A DNA stretch of 64,000 nucleotides from Methylophilus medardicus. GTDB lineage: Bacteria > Pseudomonadota > Gammaproteobacteria > Burkholderiales > Methylophilaceae. The stretch spans positions 62,001-126,000 of the forward strand of contig NZ_CP040948.1 of the NCBI RefSeq assembly GCF_006363955.1, given 5' to 3'. This document shows, piece after piece, positions 37,555-46,371 of the stretch. Numbering within the stretch: the first letter of the stretch is position 1; the number at the start of each line of letters is the position of its first letter. A program made the translations under genes and the position numbers. The notes beneath the pieces are model-generated. The model had not been told where the DNA came from and ran no database searches. It worked only from the letters and a program-made list of their open reading frames with translations.

Positions 37555-37965
37555 ATGAAGTGCCCAAATCAACATGGATTTAATCTGATTGAAGTGATGG
37601 TGGTGGTGGCGATTATGGGCCTGTTGGCCAGTATTGCTGTGCCCGGGTATCAGGATTACATCAAAAGCGGCAACTCAATAGAGGCGCCCTCTAACTTAGC
37701 CAATTGCCGCGTGCAGGCTGAGCAATTTTTTCAAGATAACTTTACCTATGTTGGCTTTGCTTGTGTGCCAAGCGATGCTAAATATTTTGACTACAGTGTG
37801 GAAAATCAGTCTGCAACGACCTACACCCTAAGGGCGGCTGGTCGCGCAGCGCAGAATATGGGCAATTTTGATTTCACCGTGAATCAGGATAACGCCAAGT
37901 CTTCAACGTTTGATGGCACTACGGGCGCCACCTGTTGGCTGACGTCCTCTTCTGGCACTTGTTAA
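37555..37965 (+). CDS. pilE: Type IV pilus minor pilin PilE
   Basis: 136 residues. The prepilin leader MKCPNQHG is cut before F, giving FNLIEVMVVVAIMGLLASIAV, the N-terminal helix with the conserved Glu5. The C-terminal half has cysteines (CRVQ near 56, FAC, ATCW, GTC) able to form the pilin disulfides. Gene order with fimT-pilV-pilW-pilX-pilY1 identifies it as the minor pilin PilE rather than the main subunit. Position +2 is Asn instead of the common Thr. AAGGGG precedes ATG 37555. Confidence 0.85.
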   Translation: MKCPNQHGFNLIEVMVVVAIMGLLASIAVPGYQDYIKSGNSIEAPSNLANCRVQAEQFFQDNFTYVGFACVPSDAKYFDYSVENQSATTYTLRAAGRAAQNMGNFDFTVNQDNAKSSTFDGTTGATCWLTSSSGTC

Positions 37966-37982
37966 TTAAAGCATTGGCGTTC

Positions 37983-38495
37983 ATGCATCAAAAGGGATTC
38001 TCATTAATCGAATTAGTCGTGACCATGGTCGTGTTGGTCGCGGTGTCGAGCGTGGCTATTCCAGCGTTTCAAACCGGCATCGGTAACGCCCAGATTCGTA
38101 CAGTGGCCGAGTCTATCCACAGTGGTTTGCAGCAAGCCAGAATGGAAGCCATCAAGCGCAATGCCCGCGTGAAATTTACGTTGCAAAGCGATAGTGCTTG
38201 GCAAATTGGTTGCGTCACAGTGACGAGTATTTGTCCATCGACCATTACACAGAAAAACGCCACCGAAGGTTCTTCAACCAATATTACCGTCTCGGCTGAT
38301 AACAGCACGGCGGTGTTTAGCGGCTTTGGCACGCGCGACCCCGCGACGGCGGTTGGCTTGACCGTGGTGAATATCAGCAATAGCCAAGTCAAAAATGAAG
38401 AGCGCAGGGCGTTACGCGTTGTGTTGGCGGCAGGCGGCAATGCCAGAGTGTGTGATCCGACGGTGACGGCAACGGGGGATGCAAGAGCATGTTAA
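37983..38495 (+). CDS. fimT: Type IV pilus minor pilin FimT/GspH
   Basis: 170 residues from ATG 37983. Leader MHQKG then FSLIELVVTMVVLVAVSSVAIP. The GspH/FimT domain follows (NAQIRTVAESIHSGLQQARMEAIKRN). C-terminal cysteines (VCDP, ARAC) may form a disulfide. FimT-type minor pilins prime pilus assembly and in some species bind DNA during uptake. It lies 17 bases after pilE and overlaps pilV by seven. Confidence 0.88.
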   Translation: MHQKGFSLIELVVTMVVLVAVSSVAIPAFQTGIGNAQIRTVAESIHSGLQQARMEAIKRNARVKFTLQSDSAWQIGCVTVTSICPSTITQKNATEGSSTNITVSADNSTAVFSGFGTRDPATAVGLTVVNISNSQVKNEERRALRVVLAAGGNARVCDPTVTATGDARAC

Positions 38496-38899
38496 ATCTT
38501 CAAAGAGTGGCCCGGAGTGGGGCCTCACCCAATGGGCATCAACACGGCTCGGTGTTGATCGAGGCCATGGTGGCACTGGTGATTTTTAGTATGGGGGTGC
38601 TGGCGCTGGTGGGCTTGCAAAGTGCCATGGTCAAAAATAGCAGCGATAACCGCTACCGTGCGGAGGCGCAGCTGATCGCACAAACCCATATTGCAAACAT
38701 GATGGCCTATGGCGGAGATGCAGCGAATTATATTACGCAAGTAGACAAAGAAAGAATTAAAACCCAGTTGCCTAACGGCACGCTGACATTTTCAGCTTTG
38801 ACGAACACCATGGTAACGGTGACAGTCGGCTGGCAAGTCCCTGGTGGCAACCGCCATCAGGTCAATGCATCAAGTTATTTGTTTGACGTGATGCCATGA
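38489..38899 (+). CDS. pilV: Type IV pilus minor pilin PilV
   Basis: 136 residues. A longer leader ends NGHQHG before SVLIEAMVALVIFSMGVLALVG, with Glu at position 5 of the mature form. The LIEAMVALVIFSMG text is typical of PilV. Overlaps fimT by seven bases and pilW by four, so the genes are translationally coupled. Confidence 0.88.
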   Translation: MLNLQRVARSGASPNGHQHGSVLIEAMVALVIFSMGVLALVGLQSAMVKNSSDNRYRAEAQLIAQTHIANMMAYGGDAANYITQVDKERIKTQLPNGTLTFSALTNTMVTVTVGWQVPGGNRHQVNASSYLFDVMP

Positions 38900-40050
38900 T
38901 GAAGCCTATGCCAATGTTTCAGCGTATCGCGCGTTATCGCTTTCAATCTGGCCTAAGCTTGGTCGAGTTGCTCGTCGGGATGGCAATTGGTTTGGTTGCT
39001 ACGTTGGCGATTAGTAATTTATTTAGTGGTTTTGAAGCGCGTAAGCGCGTGATTGCTGGCGGCGCTGACGCACAGTCGAGCGGTATGTTAGCGATGTACT
39101 ACTTACAGCGCGATGCACAAAATGCCGGCTTCGGCTTGCCTTTGTATAACAGCAGCGATCCTTCACCTTTGTTGTGCCCGATCGACACCTCCATTAATCA
39201 AGCGGGGGTGATCATCAATCTGTCACCCGTCGTGCTGGTCGATGGGGGCGCTGGCAATGACATCGTGCGCATCCGTTATGGTAACCCAGCCAGCGGTGGC
39301 GCTTCTTTACGTGCGACAGGTACGATGACCGCGCCGGCCTTAGATGGGCGCTTGATTGGGTGTCAACCAAACGATGTGGTGCTGTTTCATCAAACGCCTG
39401 CAAATCCCAGCTGCAGTTTGGGCCGTCTACAATCGCTCAATGCGGACCGTACCATCAATACACTCGCCGAGATCAATACGACGCCGACCGCCAACCCAGT
39501 GGTGAACCTGAATGGCGCTGATTGGGTCCGGTTCTCTTGCCTCGGGGCATGGAATCAATACGAATATACGGTTAATGCTGCATTAGAGCTGAGTCGCACG
39601 GGCGGCACCGCCGGCACCGCACCTTTCCCTAACAGTGCAGCCGTGCCGGTCGCCAGTGATATTGTGTCGTTGCAAGCGCAATATGGGGTCACCAATACCC
39701 CAGATCCCACGGCCACTGGCGCCACGGCGGCCGCTTATCTGAATCGTGTCGATCAATGGGTAGACGCCACTGGCATTTATGGCCCGGCTATGGTGTTGCT
39801 GGACCGCAACCGGATTCGGGCGATTCGTATCGCCGTGGTGGCACGCGATGGCAATTTGCAAAAAAACACCGTGAGCCAAGCTTGTAATGGCAGCGCTGCT
39901 GGGGTGAGCAGGGTGTGCATTTGGCAAGCGGATGCGAATCCTGCCAGTGTGGATTTATCTGCCGTGCCGAACTGGCAGCGCTACCGTTACCGCACCTTTG
40001 AAGCCACTATTCCGCTCAGAAATATTATTTGGAACCGTGATGCCTTATAG
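38896..40050 (+). CDS. pilW: Type IV pilus minor pilin PilW
   Basis: 384 residues. Leader ends FQSG before LSLVELLVGMAIGLVATLAI, the PilW N-terminal helix. The large C-terminal region holds several cysteines and an Ala/Thr/Gly-rich stretch. PilW forms part of the priming complex at the pilus tip with PilV, PilX, FimT, PilE and PilY1. Adjacent start codons ATGATG make the first residue uncertain by one. Confidence 0.88.
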   Translation: MMKPMPMFQRIARYRFQSGLSLVELLVGMAIGLVATLAISNLFSGFEARKRVIAGGADAQSSGMLAMYYLQRDAQNAGFGLPLYNSSDPSPLLCPIDTSINQAGVIINLSPVVLVDGGAGNDIVRIRYGNPASGGASLRATGTMTAPALDGRLIGCQPNDVVLFHQTPANPSCSLGRLQSLNADRTINTLAEINTTPTANPVVNLNGADWVRFSCLGAWNQYEYTVNAALELSRTGGTAGTAPFPNSAAVPVASDIVSLQAQYGVTNTPDPTATGATAAAYLNRVDQWVDATGIYGPAMVLLDRNRIRAIRIAVVARDGNLQKNTVSQACNGSAAGVSRVCIWQADANPASVDLSAVPNWQRYRYRTFEATIPLRNIIWNRDAL

Positions 40051-40735
40051 CCCTTTACACGCTGCAAGCACACCCAAACCGCTGCTGCGCCAGACGGGCA
40101 TCGTGCTGTTTTTTGCCTTGTTGGCACTCGCTGTGATGTCGATCGCAGGGGTGGCTTTAATTCGCAGTGTCGATACCAATGCGTTGTTATCCGGCAATAT
40201 GGTGTTTAGGCAGTCAGCTAGCACGGCCACCAATGTGGCGTTGGAAGGCATTGCGCAGAATGTGGCTAAAAGTATCACCTTGGCCGCGAGCATTAACCAT
40301 CAGCCTGCGCAAGGCTATTACGCCAGTTGCAGTCAATTTGACGTGCAACCCAATGCGCTGGTGTGTGACGGTAGTCGTTTAACCACCATGACCTGGAGCG
40401 ATGCCAACAGTCGACTTGCCCCCACCCAGACCGATGGCAATGATGAAATTCGAAATGGGATTGATCGTCAGGGCAACGAAATCCGGTATGTGGTCGAGCG
40501 CATGTGCAGCTACACGGATGCTGAAATCAATGCAGGCAATGCCATTAGCGACGCATCGCGCTGCATGATGGCCAGTTCACCAAGTAACGGTGAAAACTGC
40601 TCACACAACGTCAACAATCTCGAGTTGTTCAAGCAATGTATCGCCAGCGCAGATTCTCCTTTGTATCGTATTACGTTGCGCATTGCCGGGCCGAAAAATA
40701 CGATCACTTTTATGCAATCTTTTGTCTCCAACTAA
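40040..40735 (+). CDS. pilX: Type IV pilus minor pilin PilX
   Basis: 231 residues from ATG 40040, overlapping pilW by 11 bases (GTG 40037 is an alternative). The hydrophobic helix QTGIVLFFALLALAVMSIAGVAL lacks the Glu5 of other pilins, as is usual for PilX/GspK-like tip subunits. The C-terminal part is rich in cysteine. Placement between pilW and pilY1 supports the call. Confidence 0.83.
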   Translation: MPYSPLHAASTPKPLLRQTGIVLFFALLALAVMSIAGVALIRSVDTNALLSGNMVFRQSASTATNVALEGIAQNVAKSITLAASINHQPAQGYYASCSQFDVQPNALVCDGSRLTTMTWSDANSRLAPTQTDGNDEIRNGIDRQGNEIRYVVERMCSYTDAEINAGNAISDASRCMMASSPSNGENCSHNVNNLELFKQCIASADSPLYRITLRIAGPKNTITFMQSFVSN

Positions 40736-40747
40736 ATAGGTGGAAAA

Positions 40748-43700
40748 ATGACAAGCCAATCTTGGACTAAAAAGCTGTTATGGATGGGGTTATTGTTGCC
40801 TGGGTTGTTGCAGGCAGAATTTTTGGATTTGGCCACTTTGCCGTTGCAGACCTCCGGCACTTCAGATGTCAAACCAAACTTGATGTTTGTGCTGGATAAC
40901 TCAGGCAGTATGGCTTGGGATTTTGCGCCAGACTGGGCAAACTCCTCCTCAGACTGGTTGTTTAGCAATGCTGACTACAACACGCAATATTACAACCCGG
41001 AGGTGCAGTACAGCCCGCCGCTGACCTCAACCGGGGCCAGCATGGCCAATCAAACCAATTTTGCGGCAGTGGCCAATGAGGTGAATGATCAAGGCGCCAC
41101 CAAAAATGGCACCACCGATTTGCGGTCAGTAGCAGCCTATTATGCGTATATTCCTGGGGAGTATTGCTCCACGCCCGCTTTAACGAGTTGTGTAATCGCA
41201 AAAACTGAAAGCGCAGCCTATCCTTATCCAGCCCCTATCCGCTGGTGTAACTCCAATACTGCGGCCAACAGACGCAATCTTTCTACCAATGCGTCTTGGC
41301 GCTGTCAGAAAATCCGTAATGCCAGCACTACGGTGAATGATACGGGTAACACCTACACAAATTTGCGTCGACCGTTTGCGACGTACACCTTAACTTTTAA
41401 TAAAACGAGCAATAATGCGCAGGTGCAAAGTATCAAAATCAATAATATGGAGATTTTGTCAGCCCCCGTATCGGCTGGTTCTTTTGATAATAGTAATAAC
41501 CTCACCAGTGCGGTGCGTAGCGCGATTTGCCGATCCAGCACGATGTCGGGCAATTGTACCCTTGGCGGGAATACGGTGCCTTCTCCGGGCAGTAATACAT
41601 TAACTATTACCACACCTGCGGGGGAGCCAATTAATGCGACCTCGCCTATTCAGGTGACCATGACAGGGGGCAATTTTAGCGCGCAGTTGAATACCAACAC
41701 GACTAGCGATATCCCCGGTAGTCTGGTTTATGTGCGCATTGCGAGTGACGTACCGTATGTTGCACCCGGTAAATCGGTAAAAGCTGTGGATAGAGCCGAT
41801 TGTATCAGTGTAAGCGCTTGCACCTACACCGAAGAAATGACTAACTTTGCCAATTGGTGGGCCTACTATCGTACTCGGATTCAATCGATGAAAACGGCTG
41901 CCAGCCAAGCGTTCAAGGCCTTGGATGCGCGTTATCGGGTCGGACTGGTAACGATCAACAATCCAGGATCCAACTATCTGGCTATCGCACCCTATAATGC
42001 TAGCCAAAAGCAGTCTTGGTATCAAAAGTTATTTGCGGTGTCACCGAGTGGTGGCACACCGTTGCGCACGGCACTGTCTAGCGTTGGGCGCCACTTTGCC
42101 GGTAAAAAAACATTGGGCAATGATGACCCAATGCAATATGCCTGTCAGTCTAATTTTACCTTGCTCACCACCGATGGCTATTGGAACGATTCCAGCGCTC
42201 CCACGCGCATTGATGGCACAGCGATCGGCAACCAGGATAGTGGGAGCACACTGCCGCCACAGTTTGACAGCAGTAATAAATCCAACACGCTCGCGGACAC
42301 CGCTAAGTATTTTTACGATACAGACATGCGTGACAGCACATTTTCAAATTGCACAGGTACTTTGGGGTCCTCTGTCTGCGGCACAGCCAATGATTACCCT
42401 AAACAAAACATGGTCACCATGACCTTGGGCTTGGGCATTGATGGTACCTTGGTCTATACCGATGATTATAAAAATCAGATGGCTGGCGATTACAAAGCGC
42501 TCAATTCCAATCCAATGCAAAAAAACTGGCCTGATCCAACTGCGAATGAGGATGGCACGCGCATTGATGACTTATGGCATGCAGCAGTGAATGCAGGTGG
42601 CACGTATTACAGCGCGAGCAACCCTAAACTGTTGCGAGAGTCTTTAGCCAAAGGCTTGTCTGAAATCAAATCGATTCAGGGCGCAAGTGCGGCTGCGGCG
42701 GCCAGCAGTCTGGCACCGACCAATGGTGATAACTTTCAGTATGTTGCCAGTTATCAATCGGTAAAATGGACCGGCAACCTCGAAGCGCGTACCGTCAATA
42801 CCACTTCATTGCAAACCTCAGAGTCTGCAGTGTGGTGCGTTGAAAATGTGGCTGCCGATGCTTGTACCACCCCCGCAACTTCTTACACCGGCCCAGATGG
42901 TAATTTGTATTGCAAAACGACCAATTCGGATCAATCAGGCTGCGATGGTGCCAGAGGCGCGTTGGGGGCTGCTTTAAATTTTAGTGAGCCGACCTCTTGC
43001 TATGTGCAGATTGCAAGCAGCTGCACCGGTAAGTTAAGAAGCCAGCTAAGCTCTGGCAGAAATATATTCTTCAATAGCAACAATGCGCTGGTGTCTTTCG
43101 ATGCGGGCAATTTGCCAACACAACATGTCACAGCGCTGACAAACGGATATCTGGCCCTCAGTCAAATGCAGGGCTTGCCAGCATCTGACAAAAGAATTAC
43201 CGACGCGGCAAAGGTCAACAAACTGGTTGATTACCTGAGAGGCAACAAAACTTATGAAGATAGTAGTTTAAATAGCCAGTCTGACAACAGGTTGTTCCGA
43301 GAGCGTCAGTCAGTGTTGGGCGACATTTCGCAGTCACGGCCAGCCTACTTTAAAACCTCGAACGCGGGCTATCTGGATGCGAACTATAAAGTTTATAAGG
43401 CTTCTACAGCTAACCGCACCCCAGCCGTGTATGTCGGTGCCAATGATGGCATGTTGCACGCATTTAATGCGACCAACGGCAATGAGATGTGGGCGTTTAT
43501 CCCTACGCCGGTGATCGCAAACCTGGCGAACTTGGCCGATAAAGAATATGGCTCCAATTATCACACCAACTATGTCAATGGTAGCCCAGTGGTCGCGGAT
43601 GTGTGTATCTCTGGGTGTACCGGCAGCAATGCGGTATGGCGGACGATATTGGTGTCTGGTTTGAATGGCGGCGGTCGTGGTTACTTTGCGCTTGACGTGA

Positions 43701-44800
43701 CAACGCCGACCTCCCCCGTATTGTTGTGGGAATTTTATGCACAACCTTCTGGCACCAATAGCAACTTGGGGTATACCTTTGGCAACCCGGTGGTGACTAA
43801 AATGCAAGATGGTCGCTGGGTGGTGGTGGTGACATCCGGTTATAACAACGGTAGCTATGCCCGCAAATTGAATGATGGTACGTTTGTGAACAATAGCCCG
43901 AGCGGCGATGGTGGCGGCTATTTATATGTATTAGATGCCAATAGCGGAGCATTATTGAAAACGCTCTCGACCGGGGAGGGCAGTGCCGGTAATCCGAGTG
44001 GTCTGGCCAAAATATCCGGCTATGCTGATCAAATGTTTGAAAATAACACAGCATTAAATGTCTATGGCGGCGACCTGAATGGCAATATTTGGCGCTTTAA
44101 TATCAACACCAATGCAGTGACTAAAATCGCAACCTTGCGGGATGGCAGCAGTAACCCACAAAAAGTGACTACGCAACCAGAGTTGGGCAAAGTGGATAGA
44201 AATGTGGTTGTCATGGTGGGCACGGGTAAATTTCTCGAGCCGGCAGATTTAACTAATATGCCACTCAATTCGGCTTACACCTTTAAAGATAATGGACAGA
44301 CGACTGCGATCGGGCGCAGCCAGCTCGTGCTGCAGACCATCAGCGGCGATCGACGCGTCACCAGCAGTGCGACGGTGAACTTCGATACAGGCTATGGCTG
44401 GGTACTGGATTTTCCGGCAGGGGAGCGGGTGAATCTAGATCCCATGCTGCTCAATGGTGCGCTCATGATGCCGACCATGGTGCCAAGCAGTGAGGCATGT
44501 AGCGGTGCAGGCTATGGCTGGTTTAATTTCTTTAATTACAAAAAAGGCGGCTCATTATTGACCAGTGGGATTGTATCTGAGCGCATGACCACCCCTGCCG
44601 TGGGTTATAACATTGTCTATGACGGCAATGGGGTGCCGCACGTGGTGGTCACGGGCAGTAACGATCCGACCCCACAACAACTGAGTTTGGACGATCAGAT
44701 ATTTGGCCTGTCTGGGTCGGTTAAATCCACCGAAATATTCAAGCAGAAAACCAATGGCAGTTATGGCACCAAACAAAGCTGGCATGAGTTGATACAGTAA
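40748..44800 (+). CDS. pilY1: Type IV pilus tip adhesin PilY1
   Basis: 1350 residues. A signal peptide (LLWMGLLLPGLLQA) is followed by LMFVLDNSGSM, a von Willebrand A domain MIDAS motif (DxSxS at 50-54). The middle is Asn/Ser/Thr-rich and cysteine-containing. The C-terminal ~500 residues form the PilY1/PilC beta-propeller: PAVYVGANDGMLHAFN, GGRGYFALDV, GNPVVTKMQDGRWVVV, YGGDLNGNIWRFN. PilY1 sits at the pilus tip, mediates adhesion and surface sensing, and supports pilus extension. Last gene of the operon, followed by a strong terminator. Confidence 0.93.
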   Translation: MTSQSWTKKLLWMGLLLPGLLQAEFLDLATLPLQTSGTSDVKPNLMFVLDNSGSMAWDFAPDWANSSSDWLFSNADYNTQYYNPEVQYSPPLTSTGASMANQTNFAAVANEVNDQGATKNGTTDLRSVAAYYAYIPGEYCSTPALTSCVIAKTESAAYPYPAPIRWCNSNTAANRRNLSTNASWRCQKIRNASTTVNDTGNTYTNLRRPFATYTLTFNKTSNNAQVQSIKINNMEILSAPVSAGSFDNSNNLTSAVRSAICRSSTMSGNCTLGGNTVPSPGSNTLTITTPAGEPINATSPIQVTMTGGNFSAQLNTNTTSDIPGSLVYVRIASDVPYVAPGKSVKAVDRADCISVSACTYTEEMTNFANWWAYYRTRIQSMKTAASQAFKALDARYRVGLVTINNPGSNYLAIAPYNASQKQSWYQKLFAVSPSGGTPLRTALSSVGRHFAGKKTLGNDDPMQYACQSNFTLLTTDGYWNDSSAPTRIDGTAIGNQDSGSTLPPQFDSSNKSNTLADTAKYFYDTDMRDSTFSNCTGTLGSSVCGTANDYPKQNMVTMTLGLGIDGTLVYTDDYKNQMAGDYKALNSNPMQKNWPDPTANEDGTRIDDLWHAAVNAGGTYYSASNPKLLRESLAKGLSEIKSIQGASAAAAASSLAPTNGDNFQYVASYQSVKWTGNLEARTVNTTSLQTSESAVWCVENVAADACTTPATSYTGPDGNLYCKTTNSDQSGCDGARGALGAALNFSEPTSCYVQIASSCTGKLRSQLSSGRNIFFNSNNALVSFDAGNLPTQHVTALTNGYLALSQMQGLPASDKRITDAAKVNKLVDYLRGNKTYEDSSLNSQSDNRLFRERQSVLGDISQSRPAYFKTSNAGYLDANYKVYKASTANRTPAVYVGANDGMLHAFNATNGNEMWAFIPTPVIANLANLADKEYGSNYHTNYVNGSPVVADVCISGCTGSNAVWRTILVSGLNGGGRGYFALDVTTPTSPVLLWEFYAQPSGTNSNLGYTFGNPVVTKMQDGRWVVVVTSGYNNGSYARKLNDGTFVNNSPSGDGGGYLYVLDANSGALLKTLSTGEGSAGNPSGLAKISGYADQMFENNTALNVYGGDLNGNIWRFNINTNAVTKIATLRDGSSNPQKVTTQPELGKVDRNVVVMVGTGKFLEPADLTNMPLNSAYTFKDNGQTTAIGRSQLVLQTISGDRRVTSSATVNFDTGYGWVLDFPAGERVNLDPMLLNGALMMPTMVPSSEACSGAGYGWFNFFNYKKGGSLLTSGIVSERMTTPAVGYNIVYDGNGVPHVVVTGSNDPTPQQLSLDDQIFGLSGSVKSTEIFKQKTNGSYGTKQSWHELIQ

Positions 44801-44810
44801 AACTCAAGCA

Positions 44811-44840
44811 TTAAAAAAGCCCCAATCGGGGCTTTTTTAA
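44811..44840. terminator. Bidirectional terminator after pilY1
   Basis: TTAAAAAAGCCCC (44811-44823) / GGGGCTTTTTTAA (44828-44840) with loop AATC. Runs of A and T on each side let it end both pilY1 and the small minus-strand gene at 44853-44945. Confidence 0.93.
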
Positions 44841-44852
44841 TATTTAACGACT

Positions 44853-44945
44853 TTACTTCACTTGTTTTGCAAACGCATACAAGATCAGACAAATCGCCAC
44901 CACAATACCAATGAGAGTATAAATGCCTACCGCGCCTAAAAACAT
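44853..44945 (-). CDS. Micro-gene: 30-residue single-pass membrane protein
   Basis: ATG 44945 is preceded by a near-ideal ribosome site, GCGGAGGCAACC. The product is MFLGAVGIYTLIGIVVAICL followed by ILYAFAKQVK: one transmembrane helix with a short basic C-terminus, likely inside. It looks like the small membrane subunits that stabilise larger complexes (in size like CydX or KdpF), but I recognise no family and no partner is adjacent. It shares the terminator with pilY1. Confidence 0.6.
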   Translation of the reverse strand: MFLGAVGIYTLIGIVVAICLILYAFAKQVK

Positions 44946-45092
44946 GGTTGCCTCCGCTCTTTGCTATGGTTGAGCATCGATTTTAGGCAAACACTGAACC
45001 AGTGTCCAGCGGTCTAGCCTTGCCTAATCAGCGCGGTAGATGTGAACGGGGTCAAAGCGGTTGAAACAGAGACGCTCGCAAGGATGAAAAAA

Positions 45093-45248
45093 TTACACCA
45101 CTTCGAGAGAGAGTTCAGCAGGTTTGTAAATCGCTTGAATATTATTGTCTGCCACAATATCCTCAGCCAGATACATGATGTCTTGTGCAGTCATCAGCTC
45201 AGGCACGCTGGCGGTATAGGTCAGTGGTTCATCTTGCCATTCACTCAT
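45093..45248 (-). CDS. Small acidic protein of unknown function, 51 residues
   Basis: Starts at ATG 45248 with AAGGAAG six bases upstream. The protein (MSEWQDEPLTYTASVPELMT at its start) is acidic, has no signal peptide or membrane segment, and seems to be a compact soluble polypeptide. No family recognised. The frame extends to 45293 without a better start. About 150 bases without a gene separate it from the micro-gene at 44945. Confidence 0.5.
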   Translation of the reverse strand: MSEWQDEPLTYTASVPELMTAQDIMYLAEDIVADNNIQAIYKPAELSLEVV

Positions 45249-45440
45249 GATGCTTCCTTTAAATTGGTGTGTGTACGATTGTAGTAACGACATATTTGCT
45301 CCACTCTTTAGGTTAAAAGAATGTTAATTTGTCTGTATGACGCTTTAATGAAGTCAATATGCAATTTAGATGACAAACTTCTGGTCATTGAAGACAGTCA
45401 AAGCACCAAAAATAACGTCCCTTAAAGCTTAGGAAACTCT

Positions 45441-45851
45441 ATGAAATTGTCCCGCGTGTGGTGGGGGTTAGCGCTGTTGTTGTTGGTATATGCAGGCTTT
45501 TGGTATTGGCAGTCATTGACTACCGTGGAGCCTGAGCGTGCTCAGAGTGTGGTTGCACAAACCATCAATCAATGTGATTTGATTGCCAGTAAAGCGGCGT
45601 CAGCGTTGCCAGAAGTGTTGCCGTTTCAAAAGCTAGAGAAAGCGGCCAGACAGGCGCGCGTTTTAGAGCGTTGTATGCAAGATCGGGGCTATCAGGAAAA
45701 TCCCGCATGGGTTGCTGAAGCCACCAAGCAGGCGCAAAAAATGGCGGGCGAACAAGCCATTTCAGAAGCCGAGGCCTATGAAACATTGCGTAGGCAGGGC
45801 ATGCTCGCGATGGCGCCAACGGCGATCAGTTATTGGCGTAAATCAAAGTAG
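45441..45851 (+). CDS. Uncharacterised membrane-anchored helical protein
   Basis: 136 residues. One N-terminal transmembrane anchor (VWWGLALLLLVYAGFWYW) and a helical, probably periplasmic domain with three spaced motifs: NQCDLIASKAASAL, ARVLERCMQDRGY and EAEAYETLRRQGML. The two cysteines may pair. Ribosome site TTAGGAAAC ahead of ATG 45441. No family recognised. Confidence 0.6.
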   Translation: MKLSRVWWGLALLLLVYAGFWYWQSLTTVEPERAQSVVAQTINQCDLIASKAASALPEVLPFQKLEKAARQARVLERCMQDRGYQENPAWVAEATKQAQKMAGEQAISEAEAYETLRRQGMLAMAPTAISYWRKSK

Positions 45852-45855
45852 TGCT

Positions 45856-46359
45856 TTAGCGTTTTTGGCCCAGATAGTCGGTCTTGCCTAATGGTACGCC
45901 TAAGTGGCGTAGGATGTTGTAAGCCGTGGTGGTGTGAAAGTAGGCGTTCGGCATTACCCATTTTTCTAGATAATCCAAGCCGCTAAAGGTCAAATCCACT
46001 TTTCGAATCGTCAAAGTCACTTCTTTAGTCGCGGCACCTTCGAGCTGGTGCGGTGCAATCTGCGCTAAAAAATCAATTGTTTTATCGATTCTGGCGTACA
46101 GCATGTCAAAACTGGTTTCATCATCGGCATACGCTGGCATTTCTAAGCCAGCCAGTCTTGCGCCAGCCCCTTTACTCATGTCACTGACCAGTTGCACTTG
46201 TTTGGTGAGTGAATACATATCGACAAACAGGCGACTAGTTAACAAAACCTCAGGCGCCACCTTTTTTTGCGCAGCGTATGCTTCGCCTTGTTGCAATATA
46301 TGTTTCAGGTTTTGCAGGTTGCGGATTAACGGCGCAATACTCACATCATATAACTGCAT
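45856..46359 (-). CDS. DUF1993 family protein
   Basis: 167 residues, all-helical, of the DUF1993 family (related to the DinB-like four-helix bundle). Typical text: MQLYDVSIAPLIRNLQNLK at the start, RLFVDMYSLTKQVQLVSDM and the C-terminal YFHTTTAYNILRHLGVPLGK. The histidines in YFHTTTAYNILRH are in the position of the DinB-type metal site. Function unknown. Follows comM by 12 bases. Confidence 0.85.
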   Translation of the reverse strand: MQLYDVSIAPLIRNLQNLKHILQQGEAYAAQKKVAPEVLLTSRLFVDMYSLTKQVQLVSDMSKGAGARLAGLEMPAYADDETSFDMLYARIDKTIDFLAQIAPHQLEGAATKEVTLTIRKVDLTFSGLDYLEKWVMPNAYFHTTTAYNILRHLGVPLGKTDYLGQKR

Positions 46360-46371
46360 GGCACAAGCCTT

